Assembly: GCA_002505325.1 (NCBI GenBank)
Contig: DAUV01000095.1
Coordinates: 9,298 to 27,281, forward strand
Source of the DNA: Euryarchaeota archaeon UBA623
Lineage (GTDB): Archaea > Thermoplasmatota > Poseidoniia > Poseidoniales > Thalassarchaeaceae
DNA: 17,984 bases
Direction of reading: 5' to 3'
This document shows, one piece after another, positions 1 to 7,118 of the stretch (positions within the stretch are counted from its first letter, which is position 1; each line of letters opens with the position of its first letter). The notes under the pieces are model-generated. The model was given only the letters and a program-made list of their open reading frames with translations, had not been told where the DNA came from and ran no database searches. Made by a program: the position numbers and the translations under genes.

Positions 1-1409
1 CCAACAATGCGAGTTTCGGTATCGAACTCAGTGCACTCAACAATCAAACTGGAAGTCGATGTTATTGTGTTGCTTCCTCCTATCGAACATGAGTCCATAT
101 CGAAGTAAATCCACTCTTGATCTGGAGGAGGGTAGTTGGGTTCAACCCTCCATCCTCCCATGTTGTCTTGAACCTCAGCAATCAGTCTGGGTTGTGGTCC
201 CTTGTCCTTGAGGTAGAAATTGAACCATTCTAGCATATCATCTGCCCAATCCCAACGCAGTGTATAGGGAAATGCCTCGGCTCCTCGGCCACTGTTCAGG
301 CCCTCATGGCCACTTCTGCGGTCGGGATAGTCGTGACCCCATTGCCCGTAGAGGCCCTTGACATCAAAGCCAGCCTCAAGCAGAGTATTGTGTACTGGAA
401 AAGCCATGTGAGGGTCAACGTTCCAATCCTGCAGACCATGGATGATGTATACAGAGCCGTTGTAATTCTGTAGAGCTCTGGTCAAGAAGTGGCGCTCTTC
501 CCAATAGTCACTGCCAGTCCACGCAAGATTGTCGCCGGTCAGATACGCCCCCACTCCTGCATAGTAGCCCTCGAAATAGCCCTCGCAAGCATTCTGAGCG
601 TCCTCTAAATCACCATCCAAACCGAAGCTGCCGTAGACGCCGTTGTGCATGATTGCCCCGCGCGCCTCCATGCTACCATTGCGCCACATCAGGTCGTGGA
701 CGCCAATTAATCCGGACATTGGCACTATGGTCTTCAGATGATCCGAACCCATCGCTGCTGCTTCCCACGGTGTGGAGCCGTCATACGATTTTCCGATTAC
801 GCCGACATTACCGTTCGAGAAGGGCGCGTCTCCGAGATACTCCACAGCAGCATGTATTCCCTCTTGCTCATCGAGACCCATGAGATCCATACAGTGATTC
901 GACTCTCCGGTACCAAATACTGACACTTGCGCGACTCCGAAACCATGTGGTACAAAGTTCTCTATTAGAAAACGACCGAGTCTGTCTGCTGGAGTCAAGG
1001 CATCGACGTCACCATCATCATAATACGGCCCAATCTCGGCAATTACAGGAACCCTGCACTCCTCAGGTAACTCTGCGGCGTCCATGTCACACCCTTCGAT
1101 AATAGGAAGCCACAGACCCATGTGGACTTCTGCGCCACCAGTGACTCCAGCACCACCATCACTCGCAGTAATTGCTGGTACTGGGACAAAGATGGAGCGA
1201 ACTGTATCAATACCAAATGAGCCGTTCCATGAGACTCGGCTAAACACGTCGTCGTCCTGATAGTACTTGTTGGATCGATCCTCGACGTCCGGAAGCCAGT
1301 GCTCGTACTCTGGCTCTTCTTGTAATTCGTCATCGAAGCCAAAACAGCCCGTAAGAGTTGAAGAAAGCAATATGAGGGTTAGGACGGTGCATCCAAAACG
1401 AGTTGCCAT
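1..1409 (-). CDS. S15/CocE-type alpha/beta hydrolase lipoprotein (Xaa-Pro dipeptidyl-peptidase-like), 3' part outside the window
   Basis: The frame is open from an ATG at 1409 to the window edge, giving at least 469 residues without a stop. The N-terminus is a lipoprotein signal: Arg4, a hydrophobic stretch at 8-19 and a lipobox L-T-G-C with Cys22, so the protein should be anchored outside the membrane. The nucleophile motif G-K-S-Y-D-G (Ser208) matches the GxSYxG signature of peptidase family S15. Asp328 in HGLQDWNV and His359 in GQWGHD complete a plausible Ser-Asp-His triad in family order. After about residue 380 the chain enters what looks like the C-terminal beta-sandwich of PepX_C proteins, cut by the edge. 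It probably cleaves peptides or acyl esters from scavenged material; the exact substrate is not readable. It follows the methyltransferase gene after 1 nt, with a ribosome site inside that gene's 3' end. Confidence 0.85.
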   Translation of the reverse strand, partial: MATRFGCTVLTLILLSSTLTGCFGFDDELQEEPEYEHWLPDVEDRSNKYYQDDDVFSRVSWNGSFGIDTVRSIFVPVPAITASDGGAGVTGGAEVHMGLWLPIIEGCDMDAAELPEECRVPVIAEIGPYYDDGDVDALTPADRLGRFLIENFVPHGFGVAQVSVFGTGESNHCMDLMGLDEQEGIHAAVEYLGDAPFSNGNVGVIGKSYDGSTPWEAAAMGSDHLKTIVPMSGLIGVHDLMWRNGSMEARGAIMHNGVYGSFGLDGDLEDAQNACEGYFEGYYAGVGAYLTGDNLAWTGSDYWEERHFLTRALQNYNGSVYIIHGLQDWNVDPHMAFPVHNTLLEAGFDVKGLYGQWGHDYPDRRSGHEGLNSGRGAEAFPYTLRWDWADDMLEWFNFYLKDKGPQPRLIAEVQDNMGGWRVEPNYPPPDQEWIYFDMDSCSIGGSNTITSTSSLIVECTEFDTETRIV

Positions 1410-1410
1410 G

Positions 1411-2604
1411 CTATTCACCCTCAGAAGTTGTGGCTATCCATGCCTCGAAAGAGCAAAGTCGCAATGTAGAGCTGTAGTCACGCTTGATTCTCAACTCAGG
1501 CTCAGGGGTGCCCTCTAGACGATTCGGGAGGGATGATTGGATAGCGGTATTAGCGGCGTCAATCTCTGATTCTGCTACTATCACCCTGCCTCTAACTAAG
1601 CTCGGAGATTGAGTATCCAATAGAGGGATGAGTGTTGGGAGGAGTTCGATAGTTCGGTGTGGTAAGTTGACCAAAAGTAAGTCCCAGTTTCCAGATGTCA
1701 TTGGGTGTGAGGGTAGAGTGGTGGCATCGGCCACCCCAACGAGCCTATCGGGGTGAATTCGGGAGAGCGGGAGGGGGGCGCTTGGGTATTCCCTGTGGTC
1801 CCAGCGACGCAGGTTGTCGAGTAGCATCTCCACGGCATCGGGATTGAGGTCCGATGCGAGTGCTTCACCCACCAGATTAGGTTCTCCGAGAAGTGTCGCA
1901 AGGGCCGGACCGACACCGCAGAACGGGTCACATACGCGCAGTGGTCGACCGAGCAAGGAGCGGAGCTCTTTGGCGAGATTCAGTGTCTCAAGTCGCTCTG
2001 ATTGTAACTTGGTAGAGAAGTATGCACGTGTGGGGTCGCATAGAATGTTTCTTCCAGACTCCTTGACCATTACTCTGGTGCTAGTTATGTCCTCAGGAAT
2101 ATTCTCCAAGATTATCTCGTTTTCACGCCGCGCTCCTATGGGTGTCAAGTCCCGAATCCTGAGTTCACCTAGCACTCCTCGATCGGACAACACCAGTCTG
2201 ATGTGAGGGTGCGATTGGAGTTTGGCGGTGGCGATCTGCTGTGAGTAGTCGGCGACCTCGTCATCCAGCCTTACAATCATCATGTCACCGAAGAACTCGT
2301 GCGAGGATGGCCATGCCTCGCCATGGAGTTCAACTGTCTCTTCACCAAGCATTCCGCTCAGATGTGTCCACCAGTCGCTGTCAGCCCTCTCATCTGGCTT
2401 ACCCTCATTCTCCACGATATCGAAGTTCGCTAGGCCATCGGGCAGTGATAGCGGAGCACCAAAGTCCAGAGGAATTAACCTGGATTTGCCGTCTTCTGTG
2501 GGGAACACGTGCATGCTGGGAGCGAGCAAGTTGTGCTCGCGAATCAGGCCCAAGGCCTGCTCCACCTGATGATTGGGTACTGAGATATGGCGCATCACGT
2601 TCAT
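1411..2604 (-). CDS. Trm5/TYW2-family class I SAM-dependent tRNA methyltransferase
   Basis: A 397-residue protein from the ATG at 2604; an ATG at 2595 is equally possible because the family's N-terminus typically begins near the M-R-H-I-S-V segment. The C-terminal half is a Rossmann methyltransferase: motif I D-P-F-C-G-V-G-P at 226-233, an acidic motif S-D-L-N-P-D after it, and the N-L-P motif at 313-315 that marks the Trm5 group. The N-terminal half has the pattern of the Trm5 D1/D2 tRNA-recognition region, including a G-E-L-R-I-R-D segment. Known members make m1G37 in tRNA, which prevents +1 frameshifting, or transfer the aminocarboxypropyl group in wyosine synthesis (Taw2). I favour the Trm5 side but cannot exclude Taw2. 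The frame stays open upstream to 2739, but that would overlap the divergent diphthine synthase gene. The downstream gene starts 1 nt after the stop. Confidence 0.82.
   Translation of the reverse strand: MNVMRHISVPNHQVEQALGLIREHNLLAPSMHVFPTEDGKSRLIPLDFGAPLSLPDGLANFDIVENEGKPDERADSDWWTHLSGMLGEETVELHGEAWPSSHEFFGDMMIVRLDDEVADYSQQIATAKLQSHPHIRLVLSDRGVLGELRIRDLTPIGARRENEIILENIPEDITSTRVMVKESGRNILCDPTRAYFSTKLQSERLETLNLAKELRSLLGRPLRVCDPFCGVGPALATLLGEPNLVGEALASDLNPDAVEMLLDNLRRWDHREYPSAPLPLSRIHPDRLVGVADATTLPSHPMTSGNWDLLLVNLPHRTIELLPTLIPLLDTQSPSLVRGRVIVAESEIDAANTAIQSSLPNRLEGTPEPELRIKRDYSSTLRLCSFEAWIATTSEGE
1415..1420 (-). promoter_or_regulatory. Shine-Dalgarno site for the S15-type lipoprotein
   Basis: On the minus strand GGGTGA ends 5 nt before the ATG at 1409. 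It lies within the last codons of the upstream methyltransferase, which argues for translational coupling of the two genes and supports the chosen start. Confidence 0.6.
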
Positions 2605-2611
2605 GGTGGGC

Positions 2612-2627
2612 AGCGGGGCAGCCCGCT
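2612..2627. repeat. Perfect inverted repeat in the 28-bp divergent spacer
   Basis: AGCGGG at 2612-2617 and CCCGCT at 2622-2627 form a perfect 6-bp inverted repeat around a GCAG loop. It occupies most of the gap between the methyltransferase start (2604, minus) and the diphthine synthase start (2633, plus). It could be an operator for both genes or a hairpin in a leader; it may also be chance in GC-rich DNA. No TATA-like element lies in the gap, so promoters must lie inside the opposite gene. Confidence 0.4.
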
Positions 2628-2632
2628 TCACC

Positions 2633-3448
2633 ATGACGGATGGAGAGGTGGGGGCCGGACTTTGGTTGATTGGCATCGGACCGGGTGACTTGGACCACAT
2701 AACTGAGCGTGCTAGGAGTGTTGCTAGAGAGTGCTCCAAGAGATATCTAGAGGGTTACACTGCGGTCCTGCCACCTAGTGAAGAGAAGCGTTTAGAATCA
2801 GTAGTGGGCAAGTGGGAGAAGTTGATGAGAAATGAGGTTGAGAGGCCTGATGAACTACTCAAACTAGCTAGCAATCAATCGGTGGCACTTCTGATTGTTG
2901 GTGACCCCATGCAGGCGACTACGCACATAGATCTGGAGGATCGATGTGCCGATGAGGGGATTGATTTTCACGTCATACCCGGTCTGACTGCCACTGCTCT
3001 TGCAGTCTCACAATCTGGATTGCAGTCATATCGTTTTGGCCGACAGGTCACCATCCCCTTCTCAGCTGGTGAATATCTACCTACATCCCCGTTGGAAATG
3101 ATATGCAAAAATAAGGAGGCGGGGCTTCATACTCTGGTGTTGCTCGATCTCGATCCAACAGGAATGGGTTTGGAAACACCACGCCCAATGATGCCTGGTG
3201 AGGCCGTGTCACTACTCGAGAAGATGGGTGAGCGAATCGAAAGTGACTCATTGGCACTCAATAAACCCATCAGAAACTGGGTTGGGATGTTACTGAGCGA
3301 CCTCGGCACCGAAGAAGAACGAGTCGTATCAGGTACTCTTGAGGAGCTTTCAGAGATTAGCATGGGATATGTGCACGCGTTCATACTCCCAGCCAAGTTC
3401 AGCGGCATGGAGGAATCTGCCTTCGAGCGCCGCGGGCTTACCAATTAG
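2633..3448 (+). CDS. dphB: Diphthine synthase (EF2 diphthamide pathway methyltransferase)
   Basis: A 271-residue protein of the tetrapyrrole-methylase fold. The N-terminal strand and SAM loop read L-W-L-I-G-I-G-P-G-D at 10-19, followed by the family's Y-L-E-G-Y-T-A-V-L segment. The hallmark G-D-P-M-Q-A-T-T-H at 90-98 corresponds to the GDPxxATTH signature of Dph5/DphB, and H-V-I-P-G-L-T-A-T follows. The enzyme uses SAM to methylate the aminocarboxypropyl-histidine of elongation factor 2, a step known only in archaea and eukaryotes, so the gene is also a domain-of-life marker. I chose ATG 2633 because it gives a short N-terminus before the first strand; earlier in-frame starts (2573, 2603) would overlap the divergent methyltransferase. 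No clear Shine-Dalgarno precedes it. The next gene follows after 44 bp on the same strand. Confidence 0.88.
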   Translation: MTDGEVGAGLWLIGIGPGDLDHITERARSVARECSKRYLEGYTAVLPPSEEKRLESVVGKWEKLMRNEVERPDELLKLASNQSVALLIVGDPMQATTHIDLEDRCADEGIDFHVIPGLTATALAVSQSGLQSYRFGRQVTIPFSAGEYLPTSPLEMICKNKEAGLHTLVLLDLDPTGMGLETPRPMMPGEAVSLLEKMGERIESDSLALNKPIRNWVGMLLSDLGTEEERVVSGTLEELSEISMGYVHAFILPAKFSGMEESAFERRGLTN

Positions 3449-3482
3449 ACGACGGACTCAAACAGGAGATTTGTTTGGGGGG

Positions 3483-3488
3483 GGTGAG
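3483..3488 (+). promoter_or_regulatory. Shine-Dalgarno site selecting ATG 3493
   Basis: GGTGAG ends 4 nt before ATG 3493. The in-frame TTG at 3475 lies upstream of this site and so is less likely as the start. The site abuts an eight-G run at 3477-3484. Confidence 0.6.
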
Positions 3489-3492
3489 AGAG

Positions 3493-5193
3493 ATGGCGAA
3501 GCCCCCTGCAGAAGTCAGCTTTCCTGGTGACAAAAATCGACGCAAGAAGATTCGTATGCGAGGGATAAAACAGGCTTCGAAGGAGATTCAGCACCGGCTC
3601 GATAGAAATCTCGAGGAACTGATGGACGACCCAGAGGTATTCGTGCCAGAAATAAGGGGAGAAGTAGATAGATCATTTTTCTCGAAGGACAAAATGGCGA
3701 AGACGCTCAAGGAACTCTCTACAGTGGCCTCAAAACGTAACGATCCTAGATGGCTGCGCAAGCGTATGACGAAGAAAGGAGGTGATCCTGTGTGCTGTGC
3801 GTTGGCTGGTAGTCTGCTTGCCGCAACAGAGGAAGACCGATCCACCGTCGCGGTGTTCAAGAATCCCCTATTCGGGGTTGCCAGTTACATCCGCAGAGGC
3901 AATGGCAAGCAAAGCCATCTTGCAGGAATCCAGAATCACACTCATCCAAAGTTGCGTTTACTAGTCTGGGACGAACACGCCAAGGCGGGTCAGTGGTTCT
4001 TCTCGTGGGACGGTGGTTTCGTATTCACTGGGAATACTCCTTCTCCTCCGGCCGAATGGGTGGATTGGAGTCTTGATAACGCCTCAATTGAATTGAATGG
4101 TGACCAAGTCAAATGGAGCAGGGGTCTTGACGAAAATACGGTTACAGATGGTGAGATGACCGAAGCCGGTTGGCTGCGTATGGAATTCGGTGGTGGTGCT
4201 GTAGTGGGTCTTTCTCAGGCAGCTCTGGCGAAGTCTGAGGTACAGTTCGCCCAAAGTGTGGCGATGGGGATGATGCCGCCTCGCCTTAGAGACGTTTCCA
4301 GCGCCGAGTGGATGTGGAGGCCAGAGGGTTGGCCTAAGGAGAGAGATTTGCCTGAAGAAGGGGTCGAACGGCTTGATGAAGTCCTCGAGGCTTGGCTTGG
4401 GTTGGCACTCGATGATTCCCTTCTAGCGAGATCTTGCAGAACTAGTATACTGAACTCCATCAGCGATGGTTATGTGGTTGGGACCCACTGGTTCTCGGAA
4501 GAATCCCGTGGAGAGTTCTTAGAGCACATGTTAGGAACTGCAGAGGAGAGAGCAGCGTTAGCCTGTATCCTAGACTCACTGGAGACAGGGATTCACGTCA
4601 GAACTGATGGATTGGTTCTTGAAATCGAGGACGATGTTATCCGCTTCGAAGACTCGAGTTGCCACCCTAATCTTGTCGCACTATGGCCGGAACACGGCCT
4701 CACCATACTCGAGGGAATCTATGGGATGACTGGGGATGATGCTGGGGCTATTCTAAACAAACAAGAGAAACGAAAGCAGGGCTTTGGGGCTTTCTTCCGC
4801 GAACTCGGTGATAGTAGGTCCACGGCTTTGCGATTGGAGAGACTGCCATGGGAAGTCGGTTCTCTACCTAGTCCTCTGGACTTCGTTGACAATCTGATTA
4901 GACAAGCCGTCGATAGTGGGGTTGCTTCCACCGTATCCAAGGCGCGGAAAGGGAAGGGTTTGGAGATGGCGATGGGCTGGGCTTGGCTCAATGTGCACGA
5001 TAGAACCGAGTCGGATGCTTGGCGCTTTGATGAGGCCAGTCGAGACAAAGGGGGTGATTGGGTCCCGGCTCTACAGGCATTGTGGGATGCTGCCGAGGAC
5101 CTGTTACTCAACGACAACAAAGATGCAGTGCAAGACTACGAAGCGGCGATGAAGTGGCTTTCTGAGGCTAGTGGTTCGGGCAAGCTGCCCTAA
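3493..5193 (+). CDS. Uncharacterised 566-residue protein
   Basis: I do not recognise this protein. It is long, without a signal peptide or evident membrane segment, so probably cytoplasmic. The first 90 residues are rich in Lys and Arg (for example R-R-K-K-I-R-M-R) with alternating charges that suggest helices. Residues around 95-125 include a short apolar stretch with a Cys pair (V-C-C-A-L-A-G). A Trp-rich middle section (about 150-290, with W-F-F-S-W-D-G-G-F) looks like beta structure. The remainder alternates acidic helices and Trp positions (G-W-A-W-L-N-V-H). I see no P-loop, HTH, metal-binding cluster or known catalytic motif. The ATG at 3493 is preferred over TTG 3475 because of a GGTGAG site. 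It follows diphthine synthase by 44 bp, and its TAA directly abuts the stop of the convergent exporter gene. A nucleic-acid or ribosome-associated role is only a guess from the basic N-terminus. Confidence 0.8.
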   Translation: MAKPPAEVSFPGDKNRRKKIRMRGIKQASKEIQHRLDRNLEELMDDPEVFVPEIRGEVDRSFFSKDKMAKTLKELSTVASKRNDPRWLRKRMTKKGGDPVCCALAGSLLAATEEDRSTVAVFKNPLFGVASYIRRGNGKQSHLAGIQNHTHPKLRLLVWDEHAKAGQWFFSWDGGFVFTGNTPSPPAEWVDWSLDNASIELNGDQVKWSRGLDENTVTDGEMTEAGWLRMEFGGGAVVGLSQAALAKSEVQFAQSVAMGMMPPRLRDVSSAEWMWRPEGWPKERDLPEEGVERLDEVLEAWLGLALDDSLLARSCRTSILNSISDGYVVGTHWFSEESRGEFLEHMLGTAEERAALACILDSLETGIHVRTDGLVLEIEDDVIRFEDSSCHPNLVALWPEHGLTILEGIYGMTGDDAGAILNKQEKRKQGFGAFFRELGDSRSTALRLERLPWEVGSLPSPLDFVDNLIRQAVDSGVASTVSKARKGKGLEMAMGWAWLNVHDRTESDAWRFDEASRDKGGDWVPALQALWDAAEDLLLNDNKDAVQDYEAAMKWLSEASGSGKLP

Positions 5194-5793
5194 TCAATGC
5201 GAGAGAGTTATCCAAATTGCAACAGCAAACAGTGATCCCCCCATCACCCGATTGAGGTTTTTCGCAGATTCGGGACTACTGAAGGTCCTCTTCAAGAGAG
5301 TGCCGAAGGCAGCCCAGGACACTACTGCTGGCAAGCCGCAGAGAAGATTCAGTAAAACAAGTAAGGCCTTAGCCTCAAAACCAGTTCCAAAGAGAGTCCC
5401 AAAGGCTGTCATTAGCACGAGGAAGTGAATCCAAGCCTTCCCATTGACAACTTGCAGTACAATACCTGTAATGGTGCCAAGACGTTCGCTCTCCTGCACT
5501 TCTTCCGATATCGGGGAAGCCGAAGCCACCTGGAATGCGAGATAGGCAATGTAGGCCGCTCCTAGATACCTCAGTAAGTCGAAGTATAACTTGTTCTCTT
5601 CGATAAACACAGTAGCGCCACCGACAAACAGACCGAGTGTTGACCAGCCGATTGCCATACCAGCAATCAGAGGGAGGGTTGCCCGTAGACCATGTTGGGA
5701 ACCATGTGCAGCACATAGTACATTATTCGGGCCCGGAGAAAAACACATCGGGAGAATGAAAACAAGGGTGGCGATTAGTAAATCAATATCCAT
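5194..5793 (-). CDS. RhtB/LysE-family amino acid exporter
   Basis: A 199-residue, largely hydrophobic protein of normal length for the family, with about six membrane segments (roughly 4-17, 40-62, 72-92, 108-132, 142-165 and 182-197). The signature F-S-P-G-P-N-N at 18-24 in the first helix is diagnostic of RhtB/LysE transporters. N-G-K-A-W at 117-121 corresponds to the family's usual NPKAW segment, with Pro replaced by Gly. Known members export homoserine, threonine, lysine or related amino acids across the cytoplasmic membrane. The gene starts 9 nt after the Cys/Met PLP enzyme gene, with a GAGGT ribosome site overlapping that stop codon, so the two are probably one transcript. This suggests export of a substrate or product of that enzyme. 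The substrate cannot be read from sequence. Confidence 0.9.
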   Translation of the reverse strand: MDIDLLIATLVFILPMCFSPGPNNVLCAAHGSQHGLRATLPLIAGMAIGWSTLGLFVGGATVFIEENKLYFDLLRYLGAAYIAYLAFQVASASPISEEVQESERLGTITGIVLQVVNGKAWIHFLVLMTAFGTLFGTGFEAKALLVLLNLLCGLPAVVSWAAFGTLLKRTFSSPESAKNLNRVMGGSLFAVAIWITLSH

Positions 5794-5799
5794 GCGGAT

Positions 5800-5804
5800 A
5801 CCTC
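5800..5804 (-). promoter_or_regulatory. Shine-Dalgarno site for the RhtB/LysE exporter
   Basis: GAGGT on the minus strand overlaps the TGA stop (5805-5803) of the PLP enzyme gene and sits 6 nt before ATG 5793. It indicates coupled translation. Confidence 0.6.
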
Positions 5805-7005
5805 AAGCTCTGGTTTCTAGGAAGGCGTTAGCAGCAGCCAGTGCTTGCTGCATATCGGTCCACAAGTCCTCGACATCCTCTATCCCGACGCTCATCCTAA
5901 CGAAACCCGGGACTACTCCTGCCTCCCTACGCACCTCTTCGGGTACGAACATGTGGCTAGAATTGAACGGGCACTCGACGAGGCTCTCTATCCCACCGAG
6001 GCTGGTGGCCTCGAAAATAAGTTCCAGCGCTCTCATGTAACAAAGAGCCGCCTCATCTCCTCCCTTGATGACGTAAGACAACATACCACTTCCTCTAGGC
6101 ATAATCCTCTGAGCGACTTCATGGTCGGTGTAATTTGAGAGGGAAGTATGGTTGACGCTCTCTATCATCGGATGTCTCTCCAATCTGCTCGCTAGTTCAG
6201 CAGAGTTGGCAGCGTGGATTGGCATACGGGCGTGGAGAGTTCTCATCCCCCTCTCAAGCAAGTAACACATATGCGGATCGGCGGCGCCCCCTAGATGCAC
6301 TTTCTTGGGAAATATTTCTGCCACTAGGTCCTTGCTTCCGACTACGATTCCTGCTATCAAATCCGAGTGGCCTCCGAGATATTTAGTTCCTGAGTGAATA
6401 ACTAGATCGAAGCCCATTGATATGGGATTGCATGCCCAAGGGGTTGCGAATGTGTTGTCAACGATAGCGATGAGTCCGTGCTTCTTAGCTACAGCAGCCA
6501 TTGCCTCTAGGTCGCACACCTTGAGAACAGGGTTAGTCATGGTCTCGACGTACAGAATCTTGGTGTTCTCCTGAATGGCTGCCTCGTAGGATGAGGGGTC
6601 CCTGATATCGGCCATTGTTACCTCGATGCCAAATCTTGGAAGGTCCTCGGTCATGAATCCGTACGTGCCGCCATAGCAGTCGGGGCTCGCCACCATGTGG
6701 TCGCCATTCGAAAGTAGAGCGAGTAGTGTTGTTGTGATTGCCGACATTCCACTCGCGAATGTCTCCCCGTCCTCTGCGCCCTCGAGGGCGGCAACCTTCT
6801 GTGCTACTCCCTCGGAGTTGATGCTTGAGAGGCGGCTATACAGTGCTGTGTGCTGAGCTCCATTGGCCCAACCCTGATATCGCTCGTCAGTGAGTTGGTA
6901 GGTCGAGGTCAGGAAAATGGGGGTGGAAGCGGCTCCCTCAATATTCTGGGTTCCTGACCATATCGCGCGCGTTGCGAATCTCTTGTCGGAGTACTTGTCG
7001 CTCAT
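5803..7005 (-). CDS. Cys/Met metabolism PLP-dependent enzyme (cystathionine gamma-synthase/methionine gamma-lyase family)
   Basis: A 400-residue fold-type I PLP enzyme of normal family length. Visible residues: the phosphate-binding Y-S-R at 56-58, S-G-M-S at 85-88, the ring-stacking Tyr111 in C-Y-G-G-T, Asp183 in V-D-N-T-F-A-T-P, the Schiff-base Lys208 in H-S-G-T-K-Y-L-G-G-H, and the carboxylate-binding Arg370 in V-R-M-S-V-G. The family includes cystathionine gamma-synthase, cystathionine gamma-lyase and methionine gamma-lyase, which act on O-activated homoserine, cystathionine or methionine in the cytoplasm; I cannot separate these by eye. The usual G-N-P-T after the Y-S-R motif is replaced by S-S-I-N. 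It leads a two-gene unit with an RhtB-type exporter and is divergent from a Lrp/AsnC regulator, which favours an amino-acid-responsive role. The start has a GGAG site at 7013-7010 and a TATA-like element at 7046-7054. Confidence 0.88.
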   Translation of the reverse strand: MSDKYSDKRFATRAIWSGTQNIEGAASTPIFLTSTYQLTDERYQGWANGAQHTALYSRLSSINSEGVAQKVAALEGAEDGETFASGMSAITTTLLALLSNGDHMVASPDCYGGTYGFMTEDLPRFGIEVTMADIRDPSSYEAAIQENTKILYVETMTNPVLKVCDLEAMAAVAKKHGLIAIVDNTFATPWACNPISMGFDLVIHSGTKYLGGHSDLIAGIVVGSKDLVAEIFPKKVHLGGAADPHMCYLLERGMRTLHARMPIHAANSAELASRLERHPMIESVNHTSLSNYTDHEVAQRIMPRGSGMLSYVIKGGDEAALCYMRALELIFEATSLGGIESLVECPFNSSHMFVPEEVRREAGVVPGFVRMSVGIEDVEDLWTDMQQALAAANAFLETRA

Positions 7006-7045
7006 GGAACTCCGAGTAGCGATAGTGTCATCAACTATACGCCGG

Positions 7046-7054
7046 TAATATTTA
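7046..7054 (-). promoter_or_regulatory. TATA-like promoter element for the PLP enzyme-exporter unit
   Basis: The minus strand reads TAAATATTA here, centred about 45 bp upstream of ATG 7005. Archaeal spacing puts transcription start near 7024, leaving a leader of about 18 nt that holds GGAG at 7013-7010. Inferred from base composition and spacing only. Confidence 0.5.
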
Positions 7055-7060
7055 GAAAAT

Positions 7061-7112
7061 GTCGAATAATAATCAGAAATACTAAGATAATCCGACTAAA
7101 TGTCGGAATAAT
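7061..7112. repeat. Pair of related direct repeats between two divergent promoters
   Basis: GTCGAATAAT at 7061-7070 recurs as GTCGGAATAAT at 7102-7112, each preceded by AAAT or AAT. The copies start 41 bp apart, close to four DNA turns, and each lies next to one of the two TATA-like elements. This layout suits a multimeric regulator such as the adjacent Lrp protein. Confidence 0.5.
7091..7107. promoter_or_regulatory. Palindromic operator candidate upstream of the Lrp gene
   Basis: TCCGAC at 7091-7096 and GTCGGA at 7102-7107 form a perfect 6-bp inverted repeat around an A/T-only 5-bp centre (TAAAT), a form typical of Lrp/AsnC sites. It lies immediately upstream of the TATA-like element at 7111-7118, overlapping the expected BRE, so binding would block TFB/TBP and suggests autoregulation. 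Confidence 0.55.
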
Positions 7113-7118
7113 TTATTT
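7111..7118 (+). promoter_or_regulatory. TATA box of the Lrp gene; probably a leaderless transcript
   Basis: ATTTATTT is centred about 26 bp before ATG 7141, the usual distance from an archaeal TATA box to the transcription start. No Shine-Dalgarno precedes the ATG (the last 20 bases are C-rich), so the mRNA probably begins at the start codon. Confidence 0.6.

Noticed and set aside
1814..2636. Plus-strand open frames of about 130 codons within the methyltransferase gene
   Set aside because: They are antisense to the SAM-binding and tRNA-recognition domains of a recognisable enzyme and have no ribosome sites.
2605..2739. N-terminal extension of the methyltransferase to 2739
   Set aside because: It would add 45 Pro/Ser-rich residues before the family's normal start and overlap the coding part of diphthine synthase.
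5250..5275. T-rich stretch (GGTTTTTCG) inside the exporter gene as a terminator for the upstream plus-strand gene
   Set aside because: Archaeal termination at T-runs is known, but five Ts inside a coding region is too weak to call without transcript data.
5591..6040. A 149-codon plus-strand open frame spanning the exporter and PLP enzyme genes
   Set aside because: It lies antisense to two well-supported genes and crosses their junction; the product has no family character.
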